NCBI RefSeq assembly: GCF_021134715.1
Contig: NC_060018.1
Coordinates: 12,479,501-12,543,500, forward strand
Length of the DNA stretch: 64,000 nucleotides
Direction of reading: 5' to 3'
From: Daphnia pulex
Taxonomy: Eukaryota > Arthropoda > Branchiopoda > Diplostraca > Daphniidae
Shown: positions 1 through 12,015 of the stretch, piece after piece
Position numbering within the stretch: position 1 is the first letter of the stretch
Layout: each line of letters begins with the position of its first letter
The notes under the pieces: model-generated
The model's input: the letters and a program-made list of their open reading frames with translations, nothing else
The model's database searches: none
What the model was told of the DNA's origin: nothing
Position numbers and translations under genes: made by a program

Positions 1-3000
1 CGTGTCCGGATGTCACTTTCGCCTTGGTGCCTCAAATCGGCGCTGTCATTGAAAATCTCGCCCGTCTTCCCCTGTCATCCCATCAGAGCCCGTTCGTTAA
101 TGAAGCCATTGTGCTGGAAACGTGTGAAGCGGCCCTCCGCTGCGAGGAGCAAGTGATGAATTCATCCTCTTGGCGGATACAAGCCGACATTCTTTCCCAG
201 CTGGCAGCCTTCCCATTGTGCCTTCCGTGTCATCCGGTTCACGATTTACTTGTCCCACACCTCTGGCACCGGATCGAGACAGTGGTCAGTCCCAAACAAT
301 TTTAGAAAATCCATCGTAACAAAATTCTAAATTTACCGTTTTTCTTTAACTTAAAAATGTCCAGCGTCCGCTTCCCTGTCGAGTTTCGGCCGCCCAAACG
401 TTGATGCTGTGCGTGCGGAGTGAACGCCGACGTCAGGAGAGATCCACTTTGTGCAGCGAAATCATTTCGCGACTCGCCTCGGCCAAATCGTGCCACATGC
501 GGATGCTCTTCTTACGTGTCTGCCCCGTCCTCTTTGATCTCCTGTCGAGAAAGTTCATCCGCCAGCAATTCTTTTTACCCCTCATCCGTCTAGCAGGTTG
601 TAACAATTATATTTGATCTCATCCATCTGAACTTAAGCTGAAGTTTCCCTTTTTTTTCATCCATCCAGGCGATAAAGTGGCCAACGTCCGGCTACGATTC
701 GCCACCTTGTTGCCTAAACTGCACATTTCCCTGCGTGGACTGGACGTTGAATCTGAAAAGCGACTTATTGTCGAGCTGGACTCGGCTGTCCGTTGGCTAG
801 TCGAGTCGGAAAAGGATCGCGACGTCAAGAACGAGTTGTCGAGCTTCTTCCGCTGGATCGAAGAGCAAGAAGCCCAAAATCAGACAGCCGAAGTGGCTAA
901 GCGATTGCAAGAGGAAGAAGAGGCCGACAAGCGCAAAGAGATGGAAGAGGAGAGCGTGAGTCGCGATCTGGCCGTGTCGGAAACTCCCGTCTCGCCCAAG
1001 ACACCGGCGATTGAGTCATCCGGCGATTCGAAACGTTCCAATTTCTTTTCCAAAGACGAGCCCGACTCCTCCCCGATTTTATCGCCACCATCAGCAGCTT
1101 CGGCCGCCCAACCTGACGAGTAAGTTTACCAATTCACTTGATCGATTCATTCCCGCTCGCTTGTCATTACTCACCGGCTGTTTTATTTTTTTCGGGATTT
1201 CTTTTGTTTGGCTTCTTTTTTTCCCTGCGTCATCGTCTTTGATAACAAATTTCTCCTTTCTCTAGGGATTCTCAAATGGATTGGGAATAACCCGATATTT
1301 AAAAAAAATCATTCCACAAAAACACACAACGAAGCGCACGTTGCCTCACAAAATTGAACTAGTCTTTCCTCTTTTTCTCTAAATTCGTTCCCATTTTTGT
1401 CCGTTTTTTCTCTTGTTGGAAAGAAATTAATCCAGAACTAAATTTATTTTTCTTCTTCTTCCTTCCATTTTCTCTCTCTCTTTGTTGCTTAATTCGTTCG
1501 TATACGACTGTGATTATTACACGTGATCAAATGCTGTTTTCCGCTCTCCCGGTGCCAAGCTTTTTTCACGACGGAAAGAATCAGATAAATAAAAGACAGG
1601 AGCCATCTCGTCTCGTCGTATATATCCCCCACCTGGCCATTCGCTCCCAGTAAGGTGCTGCTGGGCCAAGCCAGTTCTCCGTAAAGAAGAAGAAAAAAAA
1701 GAAAACCTTGACAACAACCAGAAAAATAATAATAATAAAAGAAATATTATATCCAACTGGGAGTAGACCCGGGGATCCTTTTCTTAGCTCAGTAGGTGGT
1801 AAAAGGCCATGGGATGGAAGGGAAAAAGGGTTATGACACGGCCGAGAAGAAGTGATGGGCAACCCGCTATGCTTATCTTAACTGGCATCATATGACTCTC
1901 CATTTTCTCTCCAGGCCTTTTTACACATCTAACCAAACCAATAATGCCATTCTCTTTTTTTTTTTTTCTTATTTCCTTGTTTGGTTGGAATCGCAGGAAG
2001 CCAGTCGCCCTGGACCCGAGCACGGATGAATTTTACCGCGACGCAGGAGTCCGGCTGACAACACCTGGAACGACGATGAGCGGCGCCAACCATTTTGCGT
2101 CATCCATCAAGAATTCGGCAGCGGTTAAAAGTCAAGTTGCCACCGGGCCGGAATCGTCGCGGATCCCTTCCATCCAGCAGGCGAGTCGGCTGAGACCGCC
2201 GTTGAAATCGTCGACGGGAGCCGCGACTTGTTTGCCGCATTTCGGAATCGCCAGAGGTGTCCAGCAGGTGCAGCCGCAGCCCAGCATCGCCTACGGAGTC
2301 ACGGTGGCCCCACCCATGAGACGAGACGTCCGCCGTCCGGCTAGCAACTCTGCCCAGTCCTTGAGCCCCGCCAAATCGCGATCGCAGGAAAATCTGAACG
2401 TGCCTCCCAAACCTCGAGCCGCCCGTCCAGTGTCCACTTGTCTGGGCTCCAACGACCTTCTGTCGGTCAGCAAACATCACAATCCCTTCATCCGCAATCG
2501 TCACAGGGCCAGCATTGGAGGAACGGCCTCGTTTTCGTCTCATAAACATGTGGCTCCTCCCATCGCCACTTTACCGCCGGCCAGGAGCTCCGAGCCCACC
2601 CCCACCAAATGGGGTGTGTCCCGTCCATCACTGGCCAAAGCGACGAGCGTTTCCGCCTCTTCATCTTCCACGACGACGACGACGACGACGGGATCTGTGA
2701 AATTGTCGGACATGAAAAACGCCATGCCCATCACTCCGGTAACGGCCAGGAAACTGTCAACGACCAGCGACTTCCACTCGATCCAGCAGTTTAGGAGGAA
2801 ACAGCCGGCCGCCGATAAATTGGAAGAATCCGCCGTTCAAATGATCAAATCTCTGAATTTGTTGACCACTCAACTACGCAAGCCTCAGACAGCGGCCGCT
2901 TTTAGTAAACTGGTCACTTCCACCAGCAAGAGCAGCGAAGCCACTCCGCCGGAATCTTCTCCCATGCCTCGCCGCAACGCTTGGCGACGATCCTTGCATT

Positions 3001-3230
3001 TCACCACGGCCACTTCATCGCCTCCGCCACCTCCGCCGCGTAAAAATTTCGCAACGCTCCCGAAATCCGCCCAATCCAGCAGCAGCGCCACTCCCTCCTC
3101 CTCCTCGGTCGGCAGCAGCAACAACAACAACAACAATAATAACAACAATCTTCATCACAATCCTAATCCTAACAGCAAACTACCCGTACCTGCCTTCAAG
3201 CGCAACTCACATTTAGGTTCCAATTTTTAA
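1..3230 (+). CDS. PPP4R4: Protein phosphatase 4 regulatory subunit 4, 3' part
   Basis: This is the C-terminal part of a HEAT-repeat scaffold that in animals binds the PP4 catalytic subunit in the cytoplasm; the gene starts left of the window. Exons are 1-284, 365-596, 669-1119 and then one of two last exons (1266-1290 or 1997-3230). All junctions are GT-AG and phases agree (0, 1, 2). The third exon encodes KVANVRLRFATLLPKL followed by ESEKDRDVKNEL, matching the PPP4R4 C-terminal repeat (VANVRLKLCYLLPK and EKDKDV in vertebrates, from memory). It ends in a Glu/Lys-rich coiled-coil-like stretch. The long last exon adds about 410 residues of low-complexity Ser/Pro/Thr sequence with poly-Thr, poly-Pro and poly-Asn runs. 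I am confident of the family and less sure that both tails are used. Confidence 0.85.
1266..1290 (+). CDS. PPP4R4: PPP4R4 short alternative last exon
   Basis: The acceptor is TTTCTCTAG at 1257-1265. Joined in phase 2 to the exon ending at 1119, it gives the tail DEDSQMDWE and then a TAA stop. This makes a short isoform about 400 residues smaller than the one using the exon at 1997. An acidic end with a Trp is plausible as a real terminus. Transcript evidence is needed to know its use. Confidence 0.6.
1997..3230 (+). CDS. PPP4R4: PPP4R4 long alternative last exon, disordered tail
   Basis: The acceptor is TGGAATCGCAG ending at 1996 and enters in phase 2, so it can replace the short exon after 1119 with no frame change. 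It encodes about 410 residues without a recognisable fold. The stretch is Ser/Thr/Pro-rich, with SSSSTTTTTTTG near the middle and SPPPPPPRKN and an Asn run near the end. Scattered RRP/SRS motifs suggest phosphorylated, disordered sequence. It runs open for over 1.2 kb at normal codon use, which supports coding. Confidence 0.75.
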
Positions 3231-4000
3231 TTTCCAAAACGTAATTTTTCTGTTTTTTGAATTTAACCGCCTTAACAAGTTTCGATCGAGGTGTGATTAC
3301 GGTTGTGGTTATAATCAGTATTTTTTAATTTTCTCGTAAAACATTTTTCAAGTTTTTAAAGAAATGGGACAACAACAAAAATGGCAGCCAAAAGATGTCG
3401 CTTGTTAAGTTTTTACCACACGCAAAATGATTTCTTAGTCCCTTTTTACTATCCCACACGTATTATTTTTTATTCCGCACAATTTCTGAGTTGCAAGAAC
3501 AAAAAGAGAAAAAAATCCAACAAAAAGTTACTACCAAACGCTATTCTTCCTCCTGCTCTCCCCCCCCCCCCCAAGTTATTTACATTATGCGAAAAACGTT
3601 TTTTTTTAACCAAAGACAATCATTTAAAAAAAATTTATGTAATTAAATAATTAATCAAACATTGTTATTGCGAAGAAGAAGAAAAATTCACGATCCTTAA
3701 TTTGTTTACCTAATTCTAAATAAAAATTCGTTAATATTCACAAATTAGAATTAAATCCTCGCGCGTTCGTTTTTTTTTCAGCGACCCAAAATACGATTCT
3801 CTGTGTGTATGATAAAATAATAAACATTTAAAAAAGAGGAAAAAAAGTATAGAAATGGGCTTGACAACATGCAATAAAAAAAAAAGAATTATTTTTAAAA
3901 TATTTTTTCCTTTTTTTTGGGGGGGTAGACGAGAGAGAGAATTATGATGTAGTTATACAGGCGCGCGCAGCTCGTAACGAAGATGACGAATTTGATCATT
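3231..4000. other. Convergent 3' UTR region between PPP4R4 and the SOUL gene
   Basis: The 770 bases between the two stop codons are AT-rich and have no credible exon. Plus-strand AATAAA signals lie near 3719 and 3819 and could end PPP4R4 transcripts. There is a C run near 3562 and a G run near 3920. Confidence 0.6.
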
Positions 4001-7000
4001 TCAAGTCGGCAGCTCGGCTCTCAATGGGCAACGGTCAGCCAGGAACCAAATTTCGTTTTGGCGTCCGTGAAAACGGACCATGAAATCGTAAACGACCAGG
4101 TAGTACTCGCCCGGTTTGTAGCACAGTCCCAACTGTTTGAGACGTGAGCCAAACTTCTTCACCTGTTTTGTTTGTTTCGTTAGGGGGGGGAAAGAAGAAG
4201 AAGAAGAAGAAAATAATGTTTTGTGTGTTTGTAGACGTGACAACGACAAATCGTGACCTCAATCAAGGAACCCCAGGAACTTAATCACCCACCACCATCA
4301 CGGCGAGAGGATATACAATCCCCCCCTTTTTTTAAGTTTCTAGAAAGATAATAAATGTAGTGGACACTAACCTCGATGGTCGAACGGACAGGATCGAGAA
4401 TGGACCCACCGACCGTTTGTACGTAGACGATCAAGTCGTTCACGCGATTGATCTTGACAGGTGGCTGTTAACCAAATAAATATTTAAAAAATAAAAAAGA
4501 CATTTAGAGAAGGAAAAATAATTTTGTTTTATTTTTTAATGGTCAACTTACGGCTCCCAGGCCGGCTGATGGTGGGTTGGAATGCAACCGTCGAGGCAGG
4601 TACAATGAAACGGTCAGATTGTGCTTGCAATCAAAAGAGACGGACGAGTCCGCTGCTGCAGATGTCCTGGTGTTGTTGTAGCGCAGCTGGCCGAGACGCT
4701 GATCGATGCCGCTCGTTAACGATTGATTGGCCGTTAGTCGGTCGACGACATGGACGATGCCGATAGGTCTGGTCGCTTCCAGCACCTCCCAGTGCGAGTT
4801 GATGCCTTTTTTTAAAAACAACGTCAATCAGGAAATGAGAATAGAATTGACAACGAGTTAAAGATTAAGCCTGTCAAACACGTCCAGCAGAAAACATTCC
4901 AAACTTGTCAAAGACGGACCAGAGTGTCAATATTGAGATTGTCCGATTGGTCAGTCGAAAAATAAAAGCAAGAAATCCCTTTTTCTACTAAAGTTTTGAT
5001 TGTTGATTTTGTGAGTTAAAGGGGGGAGAGGCTCTGATAGTATCGGAAAATGTTCAAACAAATACAAAGATAAGAAAAAGGGGACACACACTCGAAATTC
5101 TTTCATCTCGAGAATCCAATAAATCGAATCGGAAAATATTCCCAATCGATTTTTCTGAATTGTCGACCGGAATTTTCTTTTTTTCTCGGAAGAATATTTA
5201 TGCAAATCACAAATAGAAAAAAAAAAGATTTCTTGCTATTTTTCTTTGTCGATAGTTTAAAATTATTTGGGATTTTCTTTTAGGGAGTTGCGTTGCGCAC
5301 GCGCAACAAGTTTTTTTTTTTTTTTCTTTTTTGGCGGCGTCAGACGGCGGCGGGAAACCGCCGGGCGGCGTGACTCGACTTGATTACCATGTTTGTACCT
5401 TTATTTATGATTTAAAAAAAAAAAGAGAAAATAAGAAAAATATGAAGACGTTGAACAAACATTAAAAACCCAAAAAAATAGAAAAAATAGTAGAAAATGT
5501 TTGTACAGATGAAGTGGCATAAATCCTCGCCAGACGGACAGGCTGTTGAATTCGCACTCGTTGGTCCCCGCCTGGATCAGGACCGTGTCGAAATAGCGTC
5601 GCTTTTGAATTCCTACATACACACACACACCCCAAAACGAATAAGAAACAATTTCATTCCTTAGACATGCGCACAATTAGATTTCATTACTCGTGAAAGT
5701 TCCTCCCTACCGAATTTGTAGACACGAAGGACGTCAAACGACGGGCATTCCACTCCTTAAAAATAATAATAAAAAGGGAAAATGATAAACTAAAAAAATC
5801 TTTGATACAAAAATTCAGTTTCTTTTTCCAAACAAAAAAGTGGCCATTGAGAAACAGATGATTTATTGGTCACTAGAGTCCCCCCTCCCCCCTTATGGGA
5901 AAGGTTGTTAGGTTTGAAAAATGGCGTCATCGATCCTCCTCATCATCCTCCCCTCTTTTGTTTTTCTTTATCTTTTCTTCTTCTTTCTCCTGCCATTAAA
6001 TTAACTGGAACTTGGGTAGGAAACAGAAAAAGAAATGGCCGTACATTGACGGCACCACTGGGGGGGGGGGGGGGGGATTGCACGCGGAACTTATTTTGTT
6101 GCGCTGGTCATTATGCTAATGATCCTATCGCGTGGGTGGTCCCGCGTGCGGCCAATCAAAACAAATAACCAAAAATAAAACAAAAATGTTGTTGTACTAC
6201 CACGACAGAGCCGTTTCCGGGTGCGGAGAGTCACTTTGCTGAGCGGCGGATCCCTGGACTTGATAACCGGCTGGACTCGACCTGGATCCCTTAATCGGGT
6301 TGCGTGAATCCACATCTCGTAGACGTTGTTGTCCGTGTTATCGGGCCTAGATTTATTATTTGAACGAGTGAGAAGATAATTGATCCATCCATCAATCCCC
6401 CCCTGGACCAAACACAAAACACAAAAAGGAAAACCAAAAACCAAACAAAAACTGACTTGGTGAACGCCGCGAGATAGTAGTAACGGTCGTGAAAAGCCTC
6501 TCCGTGACTCCTTAGCGCTGTCATGAAGCGGTCGGCCCGGTGGCGCAGGGCGCGGTCCGTCAAGTCCCACAGACGGGCTCGGAAGCTCTGGACGAAAACG
6601 GTGCTCGACTCGACCGTATCCAGCAGGACCTGTTCCAAACAATTCCAGCCAGTCATTTTCGATTGTTAAACAAGAAAAGATCATGTCCCTAGATATTATG
6701 ATGAGACGTGTGTGTGTGTTAACGTATACAAGGAGGAGGGCGTGGCCAGGGAAACAACAACAGTGAACGTTTTTGTAATTAAGACGTTGGGGATTTTGTG
6801 CGTTTTTGGCTTACGTCTGCGCTGTTGGGTGACGGCGGATTGATTTGGTGTCGAGATGGGATGGGGACGGACAAGGTGATGTCCCTCAGCTCCTGGTTGA
6901 GAATGCCGGGATGTTTGCCGCGTTTGACTTGAGTCAGGAGCGGGAACGTCAAGTTCATGGCGATTTGCGGCTCGTTGTAGCCGTTGAAATATTCCTGCAA

Positions 7001-7764
7001 CTTTGCCAATCCTTCCCAGACGGCCAGGAGGCGATCGTCTTCCGTCATGACGATGGCAGACGCCCATTTCCGCGACGGATACCAGCGGACGTCGTATTCT
7101 CTGCGCCGTTCCAGCAGCCGATAAGGCGGGCAAGTCGACGTCAAAGATTGGCAAGTCGACGGTGTCATCCTGGACAACAGAAGAAAAATGGAATTTAAAA
7201 GAAACAAATTTTCTAATGAAAAATGTTTTACTGGTCGGAATAAGTTGGCGGTGGTTTAGTGGTCGGAGATTCAAAAATGTCATTCCGCGTCCAAAAAGGT
7301 TGGCCGGCCGGCGTTGTTTTAGCAGCTGCGATTCCAAATTTCGAACTGGGTGAGTGATGATTCCACTTGTTACGAGTCTTCTTCTTCTTCCTTCTCTGGC
7401 TGCCGGGTCCTCCAGCAGAAGGGTTGGAATTAGTGTCCAGATGGTGGATCGTGTACGATAAGCCGGCGGACGAAGGATCGGGGTCGCCAAAGTTGCGCCG
7501 ACTCTCGTCAATGGCCAATTTAGTTGTTGTTGTGCTGCTGCTGCTGGTTCTGACTCGGGTAATGTTCAACGTTGGCCATTTGCCGACGCCGCCGAGTGTT
7601 CTGGTCTCCGAGATGACGTCATTGCCAATGGTGACAGACGATTTCGCCGCAGGGTGTACGTGATTGTTGGATTTGAGTGATATCTCCGGCACCAATGCCC
7701 GGCAGACTGGCGTGACAATCACATGCAGCAACACCAACGGCACCCATAACCAATAAAATTCCAT
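4001..7764 (-). CDS. Secreted protein with two SOUL heme-binding-type domains
   Basis: Exons run 7764-7232, 7169-6815, 6629-6457, 6346-6201, 5755-5711, 5612-5507, 4805-4552, 4464-4372 and 4162-4001, about 620 residues. The chosen Met (7764) begins a signal peptide, MEFYWLWVPLVLLHVIVTPV; an upstream in-frame Met at 7836 would bury it. About 175 Ser/Lys/Pro-rich residues follow. The first SOUL domain shows YDVRWYPSRKWASA, then FNGYNEPQIAMNLTFPL and the strand STVFVQSF. The second domain begins CPSFDVLRVYKF, continues with VWRGFMPLHLY and NDLIVYVQTVGGS, and ends with QNEIWFLAD. SOUL/HEBP proteins bind heme or related ligands; export suggests an extracellular or vesicular role. One junction (5507 to 4805) is out of phase by one base in my reading, so a micro-exon or another site may be missed. 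Confidence 0.75.
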
Positions 7765-10700
7765 TTTCTCTCTAGCTCGACTATGTATGTGTGTAGGGTG
7801 ATAAAAATGGCGTCTCAAACAAGTTTCCTCGTGCAAATACCTAGCTGAATGGAGAAAAATGTGGTCAGTGCCTAAATCCCCTTGAATGGAATTGGCAGCT
7901 CTGGTGAATTTTTATTCAAATAAAACCGAACGTGTGTCTATTCTTATTTTTCGTGTGATGACTGTGCGCGACAAGTTTTGACTTTTTCACTCGACACATA
8001 AAAAGGTGCCAAGAAGATTCTGAATAATAATACGACACATTTCACGACTGCCCATTTCTCTCTGTTGTTGTTTGTCCCCCTTTTTTTTCCCCTCTCGTCG
8101 TCACAAATTTATTTGGTGACTCGACAACTAAATTTTCACGATGAACAATATGGCCCCTAGCTCCCTCTTGATACCGTTTTAATAGCTGAAAGAAACACAA
8201 TGGCCGAAAAACACACACACACACTGGATGCACACGAGGAATTTCAGACACACACACTCGAAAACTAGAATAGAACTACACAGTTTTGATTGTTTTTGGT
8301 TGTAGGGGATTTTTCAGAGAGCTCGAGCGAGGACGTTCCGCACTGCGTCCAGTCTGAAACGGCACTGAACCGGAGCCTGGCTAGTGGCTGACTCTTTTTA
8401 TCTTTTGTATAGTATATATCCACATGGTGACTGACTACACACAGCAACTTTTTTTCTTTTTTTCTTTTTTTTTTTTCTTTTGTTGTAATTTCGGCACAGA
8501 CAAAATGGCGGGGTTGAGCACGTGGTGGTTGCTGTGGTGGTGTTACTCGGAATTTTTCGTATCGCATTTGAACACATTTTTCGGTCTTTGGCATGTGGGA
8601 GATGACTGACGAAAAATTTTGTTTCTTTTTACCAATGAGCACTTGAGAGAAGATTCTTATCTCTGAAATACTTTTTGTAAAAATAAATAAAAGAATGTCT
8701 GTAGACGTCTGTAGGCAAGTTTTTCACATCGACTCACGATTTTCTTCTTTGAGCTTTTTGTTGAATGGCACCTCACTGTGGAAAAAAAAAGATGCTCAAC
8801 AGATGTGAAATGCAAATTTCTCTCGTTTTGGCTATTCGGTGTGTGTCGTCGTCCCCCGTTAATTTGCATAAAGTGTGTGTGTCTAGCTAGCCTGAAGCTA
8901 CAAGCTCATTAATAGAGTTTTTCAACGTGTATTTGAGTGTGATTGACAAGTCGTTTTCTTCGGAAGGGGGGAAAAGCTTTGAAGAAACGAGCCGATCACG
9001 AAACATTTTTCTCAGCTCTTTTGAATGTAACCCTCGTTCAGACAAGTCGTTAAACCTGTGTGACACACGTAAAGGTATATGTAGTAGTAACGTAATAATA
9101 AGACGTTGTATACACCTTGTTCGTAGCTCGTAAAAACTTTTTTCGGTTGGGGTGGAAGGTACGCGCACACACAAACACTTGGAAACTTTCTCACGAAGAC
9201 AAACGCAATATCCCCCTCCCCAACCAAAAAATATCAAAACGAATTCTGACCGGGGAAACACCCTGTCCAACCATCCAACAATACGGGTTGTTATATAAGT
9301 AAGTTTCCAGAATTTTTCTTTTTATAACCAGGAGGCTGGCAGTTCTTCCTTCACGGCAGATGATTCACGACTTTTGATGTCTTATCGTCGGCCGGCCATT
9401 TTGTTATGAGAAAACGGTAGAGATGTGTGTGTGTGTAGCTTCTGATATGAAAAAAGATGGACATTGATGTGAATTTCTTTCTCGTTTGGAAATCCAATCA
9501 GGATCCGTATAGAAGAAGCCTGGGCGCAATATGGTCCCCGATGGACACACATTTGCATATTCAATCGAGAACAAAAAGGGCGCGATGATGTAATGGATAT
9601 AGACTCGTGACTCACGTGTGTAATCACGGGCTGGAATATATACATAAGGCGGGAACGATAGAAAAATTCGTTCCACACAATCTCTCCTTTTGATATTCTT
9701 TGGAAAAAGAGATATCGATATATATGTGCATTAAAGTTATATGTACATTTTTTTCTATTTGATTGCGATGAATTATTAGACGTCGAGAACCCCCCACAAA
9801 GGCACAGTAGATAGACAAATTCATTATCTCGGTCGGCCTCTTATTTTCCACTGTCCGGAATGGACTAACATAATGGAACTATTTGAGATAATCAAAGAAA
9901 AAAACTCTGGTGGCGCGATTTTTGAAAAAAATAAAAAAACAGAAAATGGGCAAAACGTGTCGGAGAATGGAGGCGAATAAGAGCCTCTTCTTTTTCTCAT
10001 TCAGATTAGAACAAAAAAAAAGAAAAAGACATAGAAAACGCGGGGCTTAGTTGCCCCATAGAAAATGGCCCGTGTGTTTTTATTATATTGATGGAAATTT
10101 ACGGGCGACTCTCTCTCTCCTTTAAGCGCCGGGAGGTGAATCATCGGGTCCTCCACCTTCTTTTGATGTACACACAAAAAAACATCTCGTAAAGAATATC
10201 AAGTCCGTCACGTTTAACCGTAGAAAAGAAAAGAAAAAGAGGGGCTCGAGAAATTGCGCAAAAATTAGCCGACACGGACCGCCCCGAAAAACTGAAATAA
10301 AACCGCCCATTTGGCGTGTGTGTTTCGTCCCGACAAAGTTAGAGGCTATCCTTTGCCCAGCCCTTGAGGATCGTAATTCAAGATTTCTTCAGCTATCGCC
10401 CAAAACTAATAAATAATTCTCTCCCCCCTATAGAATAAAAGAGTCGACCGTCAAACCTATAAATGGCGATCGCCCCTTTTTTTAAATTAAATTAAAACAT
10501 TTCTTTCTTTAGGTTTAATTCTTCTTGTATATTTATTTTAATTTGTTTGTTGTCGGATAGGAAGGAAAAAATTGACACACGTAACACACACAATGATACA
10601 CAACACACATTTGTTTTTTTGTTGTTGATGGTTCTTGTTCCCGGTCAATTCAAAAGGAATTTCAAAGAGAATAAAATGAAATAAATTTCGACATCGAAAT

Positions 10701-11383
10701 AAAATGACATTCAGAAATATAAAAAGATCATCAACGAGGGGGGGAGGCTCAAAAAACATTTTTTGTTTGTTTGTGAAGTTTTAGAGTTGCGCGTGACACA
10801 GGATGGAAAATGCAACAATTTGCAAATTAAAAAATTGGAGAGAAATGATATAAAGAAAGGAAGACGGGAAATAATTATTGTTTTCGAAAATGTTTCGCCG
10901 TGATTTTTTTCCACGATTTTTGTTTTTGTACAACAAATGAAAGAGAAAAATTTTACAAGCGAAAAATAATTTCAAAAATACACTCATACACACATACACG
11001 CAATTCCTTAAAAATTTTTTTTGTCATTTATTTATTTTTTAAATAAAACCGGAAGAAAGCTGTCATGAATGTTCGAAGGGCAGTTTTTGAAGAAAAACAA
11101 ATATTGTTCGGCCATTGAAAAATAATAAAACACGGAAAAATGCACATTGAAATAAAATGATGATTTAAAAAAAGTTGCCATTTGTGTCAAATAATTTGTG
11201 ACGCACAAAATAAACTTGTGCTGAGGTCAATTTTCTTCTTCTTTTGATGATGTAAAAAAAAAAGTTGGTGATGTTTTTTCTTTTTTATTTAAATTGCATT
11301 TTTTGTTTTCTTCTTCACTTTATTCATAGTTTATTTTTTGTTTTGGATATGGTGGTAGAAAAAAGCGTCAACCTTTCGGATTT
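7765..11383. other. Intergenic, simple-sequence-rich, no gene seen
   Basis: This 3.6 kb holds the promoter side of the SOUL gene and probably the 3' UTR of Fas3. It contains CA/GT runs (8210-8255, 9425-9435), long A and T runs and short AG tracts. Open frames of 60-130 codons occur on both strands, but their translations are low-complexity and lack splice partners or family resemblance. Confidence 0.6.
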
Positions 11384-12015
11384 TTATTCAGTCGGAGTGA
11401 CGGCGTTGTTGCCTTTAACGGGCAGAATTTCGGCGTATTCGGTCGTCTCGTCCTTGATCATCCGAACGGCCGCAGAGTCGGTGATGGCGCCTCCCTCGGC
11501 CGGCGGTGATTTCAAATCCAATTCGGCGTACACGATCGCTCCTTCCTAGAGGTGACGAATAAATAAATAAAAAATAAAATCAAAATCAAAATTTGACGGA
11601 TGATGACGTCCCTGTCCCCATTCTTTTGAGGGTTTTGTTTTCCTTCACTCACCTTGGCATCGACATCGGCGGCCGCGTTACCAATTCCGGCCGAAGCGCC
11701 GGAAGACCCCGAGCGATCCGATTTCTTGGGAGCGGCTTTGCTGATCAGCGACCCGTAGAGATTGGAGATCCGGCGGGTGAGACTCTGTCTGTGACTCGTT
11801 TCCACTTTGACCTCACCGGTCGTTCCCTGCTGGTTGTCGCCGGCATTGTCCTCGTCGTCCTCGTTGGGTCCAACTTCTCCAGCTTCCTCATCCGCACTTG
11901 AATTTAAAAATAAAAATCAAAGAATTTTGGTTACATCATATTACAATTTAATTTGCATATTTCTATTTTTGGGTTTTTTACCTTTCTTTGGTGCTGACGC
12001 CAACAGAGTGGCTTC
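11384..12015 (-). CDS. Fas3: Fas3 cytoplasmic tail B, three alternative exons with Tyr motifs
   Basis: Exons are 12015-11982, 11896-11653 and 11545-11384. They enter in phase 1 after WCFAG and stay in frame to a TAA. The tail starts GSHSVGVSTKE. An acidic block (EVGPNEDDEDN) and a basic Ser-rich block (RQSLTRRISNLYGS, KKSDRSGSSG) follow. The last exon holds two tyrosines in ITIM-like context, IVYAEL and TEYAEI, about 35 residues apart. Such motifs recruit SH2 phosphatases in vertebrate receptors. Whether arthropod Fas3 does this is not shown here. Confidence 0.85.

Noticed and set aside
2100-2549. 149-codon minus-strand frame opposite the long PPP4R4 exon
   Set aside because: It is a shadow of the plus-strand exon in a GC-richer stretch. 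The sense frame has matching phase and a proper acceptor.
5300-5380. GC-rich palindrome-like stretch (GCGGCG/CGCCGC) in the SOUL gene
   Set aside because: It lies in the unresolved gap between two SOUL exons. The arms are short and imperfect, and I found no exon or known element in it.
7800-7815. AAAATGGCG motifs near the SOUL gene, Fas3 and at 8504, 22719 and 23712, resembling YY1/Pho sites
   Set aside because: The core is short and several copies are not near any start site, so without a genome-wide background it cannot be called regulatory.
8265-9851. Several 70-127 codon open frames on the minus strand
   Set aside because: The translations are low-complexity or composition-driven, with no start context, splice partners or domains. 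Best read as chance frames in simple-sequence DNA.
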